From NCBI GenBank assembly GCA_025927935.1, contig JAICKM010000108.1, forward strand, positions 1 through 13,014: a stretch of DNA of 13,014 nt, given 5' to 3'. A model generated the notes under the pieces. That model was not told the DNA's origin. It worked only from the letters and a program-made list of their open reading frames with translations, and did no database searches. The position numbers and the translations under genes were made by a program. Positions within the stretch are counted from its first letter, which is position 1, and each line of letters starts with the position of its first letter. This DNA is from Chloroflexia bacterium (GTDB lineage: Bacteria > Chloroflexota > Chloroflexia > QHBQ01 > JADMIH01). Positions 6,834 to 13,014 of this stretch are shown here, piece after piece.

Positions 6834-9800
6834 CTATTTGAGCGTCGGCGCGGTCACGGCCAGGTAGATGATCTTGGACGCCTGGGCGCGGGTGGCGTCG
6901 TTGCCCGGCCGGAAGTAGAGGCCGGGGCACGGCTCCGGTCCGCCACTACAGGTGTAGCCGCCCAGGACATGATGCGCGTAGGCCGTCTCGATGAAGCTAT
7001 AGAAGGGGTGGCCTAGCGGCACATCGTGGAAGGTCGGCGTGGCGGGAGTGATCAGCGTCCAGTGGGTGGGGTCGGCATGGATGGCCGTATTCACCACGAT
7101 CTTCGAGGTCTGCCCGCGAGTCACCAGCGCAAACGGCCGGAACGTGTGATCCGCGTAGCCGCTGATGATGCCCAGATTGGACAGCGTCTCGATGTACGGA
7201 TAGAACGGATTGCCCTGATCGACATCGGTGAAGTGCGGGCCGCCCGCCGTGTTGATCGGCAGACCGTAGGCCAGCACGATGATCTTGGAGAGCTGGCCGC
7301 GACTCACCGTGTTGAAGGGGCGGAAGGTGTTGTCGCTGTAGCCGCTGATCGCGCCGCCGCAGTACAGGTACTGTACGTAGCCATAGAACCAGTCCACGGT
7401 ATGCACGTCGCTGAAGTGCATATCGCAGCCGATGTCCAGCGCGGTCGCTTCCGGCTCGGTCGGCATGTTCTCGCGGTGAATCAGGAGCACGCCCTGATGG
7501 TAGCGGTTCTCGGCGGCCTGATTGATCGTGATGTTGAGGTTGGTATGGGCGCCGGGCGCGAGCGTCACGGTCCAGGCGTTGGCCGAGAAGCCCGTGTTCG
7601 CCGGGTCGAAGGTGTAGGCCCCGGTGTCCGGCGCCGAGTCCACATGGTAGTCGAAGTTGCCTTCCTCCGAGATCAACGGGGCATTGGCGTTGTTGAAGGA
7701 GTCGACATGGAAGTTGAAGGCCTGGCTCGGGGTCATGCCCAGGGCCGTGACCGGCACCTCCATGATCAGGTTCGACGACTTGACGTTGCTGTCCAAGTAC
7801 GAAACGAGGTCGAAGGTGTTGGCGCTAAGGTTGAGCACGAACACGCCCTGCACCCCGTTCGACGTGCCGGTGTTGAAGGCGCCGATATCGTAGTTGAACA
7901 CGACATAGTCGTCGGTACCGTCGCGGTTGGTGTCTACACCGATGTCGAACTCGGCCTCCAGTTGTAGCACGCGTGGCGCATAGGTATGCACGGCGAACTG
8001 CACGGAGTCGGTGACGGGGCCGCTGGCGCTGATCGAGCGTACGCCCGTGTAGGCGATGTCGTCGCGGTCGCCGCCGAGCAGCGGGTTGGCGGCGGTATTC
8101 TCATGCGGGTCGCGGCCCGCCAGGTAAAACACCTCGGTCGTCCCTGAGATAGCGCCGGTGTTGGTCAGCGTGATCGTGTCCGACACCACGCCGCCCCCAT
8201 AGCTCAGGCTCGCGGGCTGGACGGTCGTCGCGGAGGCAGGCCGCGGCAAGACATACCAGGCCAGGTGCGCCTGCTGGTTGGCTGCCGCGTCGTTCACGAA
8301 CAGGAAGCCACCGATCTCCGACGCGGAGAGCGCGGCGCTGTTGGCGCCACCCGTGCCGCTCAACCCCCACGACGGGAGCAGGGCCGGATTAATCGTCAGA
8401 TTGAGCGTCGCGGTCGCGGTGCCATTGGCCGCCACATTCAGGCTGGCCGGGGTCACGCTGAGGTTGGTCAGGGCCGCGGGCTGCGTGTACTGCGTGCTCG
8501 CGCTGAGCGTGTACGACTTGGCGACATTGCTATGGTTTGTCACCGTCACCACGCGACTCGCGTTCAGCGTCTGCGCGATCACCGGGATGCCGAAGTTGAT
8601 GTTGATGTCGCTGGCGACCACTGTCGTGCTCAGCGCCGCCGTGGTCGTGAGCGCCACGCGCCCGGCCCCGGCTAGGCTCACCGGCGCGGTGATCCCGTTG
8701 GCGCGATCCACCGCCGTCCGGTACAGGCCCATCTTCGACCCGTTCACCAACACCGCTTCCCGCTGTTCGGCCGTCCAGGTCGGGTGTTCCTGCTTCATCA
8801 GGGCCAACGAACCGGCGATATGCGGCGCGGCCATCGACGTACCCGACATGGATACGCCCCCGGTGCCGGTGCCGGCCCCCGTCGAGACGACGTCGTTACC
8901 GGGCGCCGAGATATCCGGCTTCAGGATTTCTTGTAGCGCCGGGCCGCGGCTGGTAAAGCCGGCCAGCACATCATCCTGCGGGATGGGGTGCGACATGCCA
9001 AGTGTGACGGTAACTGTGCCGCCCGCCGCCATGTAGGCGCGCAACGGCCGCATCTCGGAATTGCGCGCCGCTACTACGGGGATCGTGACCGGCCCCGGCC
9101 CGCCGAACGAGAACGTCGTCGGTTCCTGACCGGGGAGCATGACCAGGATCATGCCCACGGCGCCGGCCTGCTGGGCGTTATACGCCTTTTGCGAAATGGC
9201 GCACGTCCCCCGGTCGATGACGGCAATCTTGCCGGCCATGGAGCCGGCCGGGAACGGGTCACAGCCTAGCGCGTTGCTTGGGAAGGCGACCGCCACATCC
9301 ACTAGGTCGCCGGTGGTCGGCGGCGTCAGTGGGGCGGACCAGGGCTGCCAGACCGTCTCGACCACGTTGGTGGTCATGGTCACGGGCTGGCTGATATCGA
9401 GGGCATAATTATTGTGCCCGCTGGCCGTGGAGGCGGCCACCGAGAGGGCCTTCGCCGCCGTCGCCGGGGCGCCGGTGATGAAGGGGACATCGCTGGAGTT
9501 GCCGGCGGACACCGCGTAGGCCACGCCCACCGCCACCGCGTTGTTGATCGCGGTCAGCAGTTCGTCGTTGCCCACGCCGAACGGCTGCCCAATCGACATG
9601 TTGGCTGCGTCCATGTGGTCGGTAATGACGCCGTCGCCGTTGGGATCGACCGATGCTTCCACGCCCAGCATCATCGCCACGCCGCTACAAGAAGTGCTTT
9701 GACTCGAGCAGACCTTGTAGGAATAGATCTGGGCGGCGGGCGCCACGCCATGATATAGCGGTGGGTCAGCGCAGGCCGGCGTGGTGCAGCCGCCGAAATC

Positions 9801-10712
9801 GTTCGGGTTTGGCGGGATACTGCCGTTCACGGAGATATTCGGCACCCCAAAGCCGCCGACAATACCGGCGGTGTGCGAACCGTGCCCACCATCGGGCGGC
9901 GTATCCAGTGGGTTCAGGTCGACCGTGCGGGTCGGGACGGTCGTACCATTCCAAAGCTCGCCTACGAAGTCCTTGCCCCCCGGAATCTTCTCCGTCGGGA
10001 ACATTACGGTGCCCGAATAAACAATGGGCGGCGGGGCGGTCGCTTGTGTGACCGCGTAGTCGAATGCCGCTACCGTGCCGGGGCCGCCGAAGTTGCGGTG
10101 GGTATAATCAATGCCGGTGTCGATGACCGCGACGCGTGTACCGCGCCCGTCGAGACCCATCCCTAACCGAACTGCATCCGCGCCAATGAAAGGCACGCTG
10201 CGGTAGAGATCCAGTTTGTAGTTCTGGCCTTCATCCACACTCGCCACCCCAGGGATCTGGCGCAGCGCCGCCAGGTCGCGGCGGTGGACCGAGGTCATGG
10301 CGAGGCCGTTCAGCACCACGGTCATGTGGTTGGTGACGATACCGTAGCGCGCGGCGGCGGCGGCCACCGGGGCCTGGGCCGCCAGCAACTGCTGGCTGTA
10401 GGCACGTTGATAGTCCGCCTTCTCGGCGGCTGCCCGTCCTTGTGTTGCCGCGGTCTGCTTATAGACTTCGGCCAGCGGCGCATCTTTCAACAGGACAATC
10501 GCGTCCACTAACTGGTTCGGGTCGCCCTTATCCAGCATCCGCGCCGCGGGCTGCGGATTGGTGGCCGGTGCATCCGAAACCTGAACACCCCCGGCGATAA
10601 TCGGCGCTGCGGGAGGCGGTAGCTTGTCGGCGGCACCCGCCGGGAGCACCACGGACAGCGCCAGGCCCCCGGCCAGCAGCAATTTGCCCACTCGTTTTCT
10701 GAGAGTAGCCAA
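6834..10712 (-). CDS. S8 (subtilisin-like) serine protease with PA insertion and SLH anchor (1292 aa)
   Basis: A secreted, surface-anchored endopeptidase. The start is TTG at 10712-10710: AAGGAG lies 7 nt before it and it opens directly onto a signal peptide (RKR, then LLLAGGLALSVVLPAGA). Residues about 66-165 are an I9-type propeptide that would chaperone and inhibit the enzyme. The catalytic domain runs about 190-665 with Asp198 (AVIDTGID), His277 (GGHGSHTAG), oxyanion Asn405 (SAGN) and Ser626 (GTSMAAPH), so it should be active. A PA domain is inserted at about 440-575, as in many large extracellular S8 proteases. Beta-rich domains fill about 680-1090, including a calcium-loop-like DTNRDGTDD. 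Three SLH repeats close the protein (1096-1292), with the same four cysteines as the convergent 980-aa gene. The frame stays open to an ATG at 10961, but that extension lacks signal-peptide character. Confidence 0.95.
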   Translation of the reverse strand: MATLRKRVGKLLLAGGLALSVVLPAGAADKLPPPAAPIIAGGVQVSDAPATNPQPAARMLDKGDPNQLVDAIVLLKDAPLAEVYKQTAATQGRAAAEKADYQRAYSQQLLAAQAPVAAAAARYGIVTNHMTVVLNGLAMTSVHRRDLAALRQIPGVASVDEGQNYKLDLYRSVPFIGADAVRLGMGLDGRGTRVAVIDTGIDYTHRNFGGPGTVAAFDYAVTQATAPPPIVYSGTVMFPTEKIPGGKDFVGELWNGTTVPTRTVDLNPLDTPPDGGHGSHTAGIVGGFGVPNISVNGSIPPNPNDFGGCTTPACADPPLYHGVAPAAQIYSYKVCSSQSTSCSGVAMMLGVEASVDPNGDGVITDHMDAANMSIGQPFGVGNDELLTAINNAVAVGVAYAVSAGNSSDVPFITGAPATAAKALSVAASTASGHNNYALDISQPVTMTTNVVETVWQPWSAPLTPPTTGDLVDVAVAFPSNALGCDPFPAGSMAGKIAVIDRGTCAISQKAYNAQQAGAVGMILVMLPGQEPTTFSFGGPGPVTIPVVAARNSEMRPLRAYMAAGGTVTVTLGMSHPIPQDDVLAGFTSRGPALQEILKPDISAPGNDVVSTGAGTGTGGVSMSGTSMAAPHIAGSLALMKQEHPTWTAEQREAVLVNGSKMGLYRTAVDRANGITAPVSLAGAGRVALTTTAALSTTVVASDININFGIPVIAQTLNASRVVTVTNHSNVAKSYTLSASTQYTQPAALTNLSVTPASLNVAANGTATATLNLTINPALLPSWGLSGTGGANSAALSASEIGGFLFVNDAAANQQAHLAWYVLPRPASATTVQPASLSYGGGVVSDTITLTNTGAISGTTEVFYLAGRDPHENTAANPLLGGDRDDIAYTGVRSISASGPVTDSVQFAVHTYAPRVLQLEAEFDIGVDTNRDGTDDYVVFNYDIGAFNTGTSNGVQGVFVLNLSANTFDLVSYLDSNVKSSNLIMEVPVTALGMTPSQAFNFHVDSFNNANAPLISEEGNFDYHVDSAPDTGAYTFDPANTGFSANAWTVTLAPGAHTNLNITINQAAENRYHQGVLLIHRENMPTEPEATALDIGCDMHFSDVHTVDWFYGYVQYLYCGGAISGYSDNTFRPFNTVSRGQLSKIIVLAYGLPINTAGGPHFTDVDQGNPFYPYIETLSNLGIISGYADHTFRPFALVTRGQTSKIVVNTAIHADPTHWTLITPATPTFHDVPLGHPFYSFIETAYAHHVLGGYTCSGGPEPCPGLYFRPGNDATRAQASKIIYLAVTAPTLK

Positions 10713-11038
10713 TCTAATTCTCCTTCCCGTGCATTCGAGGTGGAAACGGGAGTCCCTCTTCCATGCCGGCGGCGCGGGACGAGCATAAAGCGCGCACCTG
10801 ACCTGGATCGGGGTGTATTCTGCTCCTAACTTCTGTAGCAATCTGTGGCAGGCCGCAGTGGATGGGGAAGTGGATCGCAATGCGGCGATCACCAGCCTGC
10901 CGGGATGACGAGCGGTGCGGGGAGTAGCGCTTGGTGCCTCCAGCAAGTCTCCTTTCGTCATTGATTGGAGTAGCCAGGTATGGACTATCGGCGCGTGTAA
11001 CCCTGCCGCGGGGTTCCCAAGAAGCAGCGGGTTACGCC
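10713..11038 (-). other. Long leader (about 326 nt) of the protease mRNA
   Basis: This stretch lies between the predicted transcript start (about 11038) and the TTG codon. A 12-bp stem with one bulge sits at the 5' end: GTAACCC (10997-11003) with GGGTTAC (11029-11035), extended by GCCGC/GCAGC (11005-11009 with 11024-11028), which pairs in the minus-strand RNA through one G-U wobble. Downstream there is an in-frame ATG at 10961 without a good ribosome site, and no riboswitch class that I recognise. Confidence 0.5.
10720..10725 (-). promoter_or_regulatory. Ribosome binding site deciding the TTG start
   Basis: Minus-strand AAGGAG, then a 7-nt spacer, then TTG at 10712. There is no in-frame ATG or GTG close by, so this site identifies the unusual start codon. 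Confidence 0.8.
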
Positions 11039-11044
11039 GCGTTC

Positions 11045-11073
11045 ATTATAGATGGTCTGTAGCGCAGTGTCAA
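11045..11073 (-). promoter_or_regulatory. Perfect-consensus sigma70 promoter for the protease gene
   Basis: On the minus strand TTGACA (11073-11068), exactly 17 bp, then TATAAT (11050-11045). Both hexamers are 6/6 and the spacing is optimal. The predicted start is near 11038. Confidence 0.75.
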
Positions 11074-11094
11074 CGCCCCGAAAATGCGCTATAG
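11057..11094. promoter_or_regulatory. 10-bp dyad spanning the divergent promoters (candidate operator)
   Basis: CTGTAGCGCA (11057-11066) and TGCGCTATAG (11085-11094) are inverted repeats with one mismatch, separated by 18 bp. They bracket the minus-strand -35 and include most of the candidate plus-strand -10. Position and symmetry suit a dimeric regulator acting on both genes; no regulator is encoded in the window. Confidence 0.4.
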
Positions 11095-11107
11095 TGTGTA
11101 TTATAAT
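11067..11107 (+). promoter_or_regulatory. Putative divergent promoter for the 444-aa protein
   Basis: GTGTCA (11067-11072), 17 bp, TATAGT (11090-11095): 4/6 and 5/6 to consensus, with the -35 overlapping that of the minus-strand promoter. A second possible -10, TATAAT at 11102-11107, has no good -35 at normal spacing. Either would give a leader of about 110-120 nt. Confidence 0.35.
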
Positions 11108-11210
11108 GAGGGATACGAAGATGCCTGATCAAGCCGGCCTGCATGGTCCGATCTCTGCTGTTGTTTTATGCGGCAAGGATGCCCGCATCGCAGGCGTTGG
11201 GCTTTCCGGC

Positions 11211-11216
11211 GGAGGT
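11211..11216 (+). promoter_or_regulatory. Ribosome binding site fixing the start at 11223
   Basis: GGAGGT lies 6 nt before ATG 11223. The in-frame ATG at 11052 lies within the promoter region, upstream of the predicted transcript start, so it is excluded. Confidence 0.75.
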
Positions 11217-11222
11217 GCGCGA

Positions 11223-12557
11223 ATGTTCACCAGAATTTGTGGGCTGTTGTTGGGTTTGGCCGGTCTAGTGACGGCAACGCTTCTATGTCTAGCCGCCGCC
11301 GGAGGATCGGTGCCGCCGGTTGGCTTAGCGGCCGGGCCGCCCGTGCGCCCGGAAGTGCAGGCGCCGGCCAGCCCCACGGCCCCGCCTGCCAATGCCTGGC
11401 CCACCGCGGCCAACGCTGGAGTCAGCAATGCGCGTAACGACCTGGCCGGGCGCCTCCATCAGGACCCGGCGCGCATCACGGTGGTGAGTGTCACCGCGCA
11501 GGAATGGCCGACCTCGGCGATGGGCTGTCCCGTGTCCCGGCAAAATTATCTCCAGGTGGTGACGTCGGGTTACGAGATCATCCTGGCGGCCGGCGGCGCC
11601 CGCTATATCTATCATGCCGACTTGCACGGGGCGACCGTATCCTGCCCGCCCACCGTCGCGCCCCCGCCGCCCGCTGCCGGTACGGTGCGCTATTTCCCTG
11701 AAACCGGCCATAGCGTCAAAGGCGCGTTCCTGGCGTACTGGCAGCAGCACGGCGGCCTCGCGCAGCATGGCTATCCGCTCAGCGACGAACTCCAGGAAGT
11801 GTCCACCGCCGACGGCAAGACCTACACGGTGCAGTATTTCGAGCGCGACGTGTTCGAGCTACATCCGGAGAACACGCCGCCTTACGATGTCCTGCTCAGC
11901 CGCCTCGGCGCAGCCCGCTGGACCGCCCGCTACCCCACGCCGCCCGCCAACCAGCGCGCGAGCACCGACAACCCGCGTCGCTTCCCCGAAACCGGGCACA
12001 CCATTGGCGGCCGGTTCCGCGCCTACTGGGAGCAGCACGGCGGCCTGGCCCAGCAGGGCTACCCCCTCAGCGAGGAATTCCAGGAGAAGAGCGATCTCGA
12101 CGGCCGGACCTACACCGTGCAATATTTCGAGCGTGCCGTGTTTGAGTACCATCCCGAAAACAAGCCGCCCTATGACGTCCTGCTCGCCCAGTTAGGCAAG
12201 TTCCATCTGGCGATCAGCCGCGCGCAAGCGGTGGCCGGCGGGCTGAAATCCCCGCCGCGCGTCTACGGCGTGGGCAAAAGCGACGTGGCTTTGTGGCCGC
12301 TCGACACCGGCTCCGCCGTCACTCACTACAGCACGTGTGGCATCCAACCCCTTGTCTGGGTGGCCGTCGATACCTGTGAGCAGGCGATGACTTTAACCAC
12401 CGTGCTTGCGGGGGCCGGTGACGGTCTGGACGTGACCTTCCTGGCGACCTGGGGGGGCGGTGCCCAGATGCATCGCTGGCAGGTGCATGTGGACGGCGCT
12501 CTCCACGCGACATTTGTGGGTGAAAGCGGCGACCGCTTGCCGATCCTGCCGCAGTAG
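11223..12557 (+). CDS. Secreted protein with tandem FPETGH repeats (444 aa)
   Basis: An extracellular protein of unknown function. Residues 1-27 are a signal peptide (CGLLLGLAGLVTATLLCLAAAG); Cys22 lacks a Gly/Ala/Ser before it, so it is not an obvious lipoprotein. A Pro/Ala linker follows to about 65. Residues about 68-141 form a small domain with EWPTSAMGCP and GYEIILAAGGARYIYH, a motif set I know from Chloroflexota secreted proteins. Two repeats then start at Tyr157 and at Phe254, 96 residues apart. Each runs FPETGH, AYW(Q/E)QHGGLAQ, GYPLS(D/E)E, YTVQYFER, HPEN and PPYDVLL, and resembles LGFP-type cell-wall-associated repeats. Residues about 328-444 are an unrecognised, probably beta-rich domain with two cysteines (CGIQ, DTCEQ). 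It is transcribed divergently from the SLH protease and may share its control. Confidence 0.88.
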   Translation: MFTRICGLLLGLAGLVTATLLCLAAAGGSVPPVGLAAGPPVRPEVQAPASPTAPPANAWPTAANAGVSNARNDLAGRLHQDPARITVVSVTAQEWPTSAMGCPVSRQNYLQVVTSGYEIILAAGGARYIYHADLHGATVSCPPTVAPPPPAAGTVRYFPETGHSVKGAFLAYWQQHGGLAQHGYPLSDELQEVSTADGKTYTVQYFERDVFELHPENTPPYDVLLSRLGAARWTARYPTPPANQRASTDNPRRFPETGHTIGGRFRAYWEQHGGLAQQGYPLSEEFQEKSDLDGRTYTVQYFERAVFEYHPENKPPYDVLLAQLGKFHLAISRAQAVAGGLKSPPRVYGVGKSDVALWPLDTGSAVTHYSTCGIQPLVWVAVDTCEQAMTLTTVLAGAGDGLDVTFLATWGGGAQMHRWQVHVDGALHATFVGESGDRLPILPQ

Positions 12558-12576
12558 ACCGTAAGCTTTCGATTCG

Positions 12577-12605
12577 TGCCGGCCGCCGGCAGCGCATGTT
12601 TGCGC
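12577..12605 (+). terminator. Two small hairpins after the 444-aa gene
   Basis: TGCCGG/CCGGCA (12577-12582 with 12586-12591) and GCGCA/TGCGC (12592-12596 with 12601-12605) lie in tandem 20 bp after the stop. Without a T-run, terminator function is only plausible. Confidence 0.35.
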
Positions 12606-12656
12606 CCCGCCTGCACCGATCCTTAATGAAAGACAAAGTTTAATATTCGATTCTCG

Positions 12657-12703
12657 AAAATATATTTTTCCGGTTGCACTAGTTACTAACCATAGATTAT
12701 AAT
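12657..12703 (+). promoter_or_regulatory. Strong promoter with UP-element-like AT tract
   Basis: TTGCAC (12674-12679), an 18-bp spacer, then TATAAT (12698-12703): 4/6 and 6/6. Just upstream, AAATATATTTT (12658-12668) fits the AAAWWTWTTTT core of bacterial UP elements, shifted about 5 bp towards the -35. The surrounding 12623-12712 is an AT-rich island in otherwise GC-rich DNA. The predicted start is near 12710, reading into the hairpin and repeat array. Confidence 0.55.
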
Positions 12704-12744
12704 CGTTTTGCGTCGTATTCTAACTCTCGCGTCTACTCCGGCGG

Positions 12745-12770
12745 CCTGTAGCCTTATTTGTTTCTACAGG
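12745..12770 (+). other. Hairpin near the 5' end of the candidate RNA
   Basis: CCTGTAG (12745-12751) pairs perfectly with CTACAGG (12764-12770) around a 12-nt T-rich loop, about 35 nt after the predicted transcript start. Confidence 0.6.
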
Positions 12771-12824
12771 TTCGCGGGGAGATGGACGGTACCATAGTCG
12801 AAAGGAGGGAGGCTGGAGTCCGCT

Positions 12825-13014
12825 GCGCCGCTCCGCGTAACTAAGCACCTGCTGCATCGCCGCGCTGGTCCACGCTGCGCAGGCAACAAGATGCATTTAC
12901 CACCGTAGGTGCTAGACCCCATACTCGGCGGGCTGGTCCACGCTTGGCCCGCGCTAAGAGGCACCTGACATCGTAGGTGCCGGACCCCATGCTCGGCGGG
13001 CTGGTCCACGCTTC
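12825..13014 (+). repeat. Tandem repeat, 68-bp period, at least 2.8 units
   Basis: The element GCTGGTCCACGCT recurs at 12864, 12932 and 13000, exactly 68 bp apart. Units 2 (12893-12960) and 3 (12961-13014, cut) agree at 45 of 53 shared positions; unit 1 (12825-12892) is diverged except around the conserved element. Unit 3 has GCACCT/AGGTGC (12961-12966 with 12975-12980). Unit 2 has GCATTT at the same place, still pairing with AGGTGC through two G-U wobbles. The array continues past the window. Confidence 0.85.

Larger units (their letters stand above)
12710..13014 (+). ncRNA. Candidate structured non-coding RNA, 3' end outside the window
   Basis: Downstream of the 12674-12703 promoter no convincing ORF is seen on the plus strand, while foldable elements are dense. 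There is a 7-bp hairpin at 12745-12770, then three 68-nt units from 12825 onward whose stems survive base changes. No Rfam class is recognised with confidence. It could be a free-standing RNA or the leader of a gene beyond the edge. The strand is inferred from the promoter. Confidence 0.45.

Noticed and set aside
7026..7967. 313-codon plus-strand ORF opposite the protease gene
   Set aside because: Shadow of a gene with intact SLH and S8 motifs; the translation is Arg/Gly/Val-rich and featureless.
10713..10961. ATG at 10961 as the protease start
   Set aside because: The 83-residue extension is Arg-rich with no signal peptide and poor ribosome binding; TTG 10712 has AAGGAG at 7 nt and begins the signal peptide.
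11286..11290. Lipoprotein lipobox at Cys22 of the 444-aa protein
   Set aside because: The residue before the cysteine is Leu, not Gly/Ala/Ser, so lipid attachment is unlikely.
12782..12844. 20-codon ORF on the plus strand within the candidate RNA (ATG at 12782, TAA at 12842)
   Set aside because: GGGGAG abuts the ATG with no spacing and the peptide has no recognisable feature. A leader peptide cannot be excluded, but chance is likelier.
12764..13009. 81-codon ORF on the minus strand
   Set aside because: It runs through the tandem repeat, so its translation merely repeats the 68-bp pattern (68 is not a multiple of 3, so the frame shifts between units). It has no ribosome site and opposes the promoter.
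12893..13014. Possible CRISPR array (conserved block of about 42 bp alternating with about 26 bp of variable sequence)
   Set aside because: The conserved blocks differ at several positions, part of the variable sequence pairs with the conserved part to make a stem, and unit 1 is heavily diverged. CRISPR repeats would be near identical with unrelated spacers. No cas gene is in view.
12710..13014. T-box or other known riboswitch
   Set aside because: No AGGGTGG-type antiterminator motif and no signature of the common riboswitch classes was found by eye. This is not a substitute for a covariance-model search.

Overview
The window is GC-rich DNA that reads like a member of the Chloroflexota. The grounds are two large secreted proteins ending in S-layer homology (SLH) triplets, Thr/Pro-rich linkers, a secreted protein built from tandem FPETGH-type repeats, and dispersed GTAGGGGCCGGTTT-type palindromic repeats. 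The phylum call is inference from protein style; no rRNA or marker set is present beyond uvrC.

Layout. (1) 1-3219, plus strand: the 3' part of one Nudix hydrolase, a block of three REP-like palindromes with an exact 58-bp period, a second and different Nudix hydrolase, and uvrC, which starts 6 bp after it. This is a nucleotide-sanitation and DNA-repair segment. (2) 3220-6528, plus: hairpins, a promoter with a leader of about 210 nt, and a 980-residue secreted protein (predicted beta-rich N-terminal domain, Thr/Pro linkers, small beta-sandwich-like domain, three SLH repeats). (3) 6529-6833: convergent intergenic region with a strong hairpin, a rho-independent terminator, an inverted copy of the REP-like repeat and a further hairpin. 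(4) 6834-10712, minus: a 1292-residue subtilisin-family (S8) protease with propeptide, PA insertion and C-terminal SLH triplet, started from a TTG codon. It has a leader of about 326 nt from a perfect TTGACA-N17-TATAAT promoter. (5) 11041-11222: a compact divergent promoter region with overlapping -35 elements and a 10-bp dyad. (6) 11223-12557, plus: a 444-residue secreted protein with two tandem FPETGH repeats. (7) 12558-13014: an AT-rich promoter with an UP-element-like tract, followed by a run of hairpins and a 68-bp-period tandem repeat that continues past the right edge and has no convincing ORF.

Regions 2 to 6 look like a cell-surface module: two proteins sharing the same cysteine-bearing SLH anchor, one of them a protease, plus a third secreted repeat protein divergent from the protease and possibly co-regulated with it. 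The least ordinary element is the right-edge tandem array. Its stems are preserved through base changes, it sits behind a strong-looking promoter, and it is best read as an unannotated structured non-coding RNA, cut by the window end. No mobile element, CRISPR array, tRNA or rRNA was recognised.
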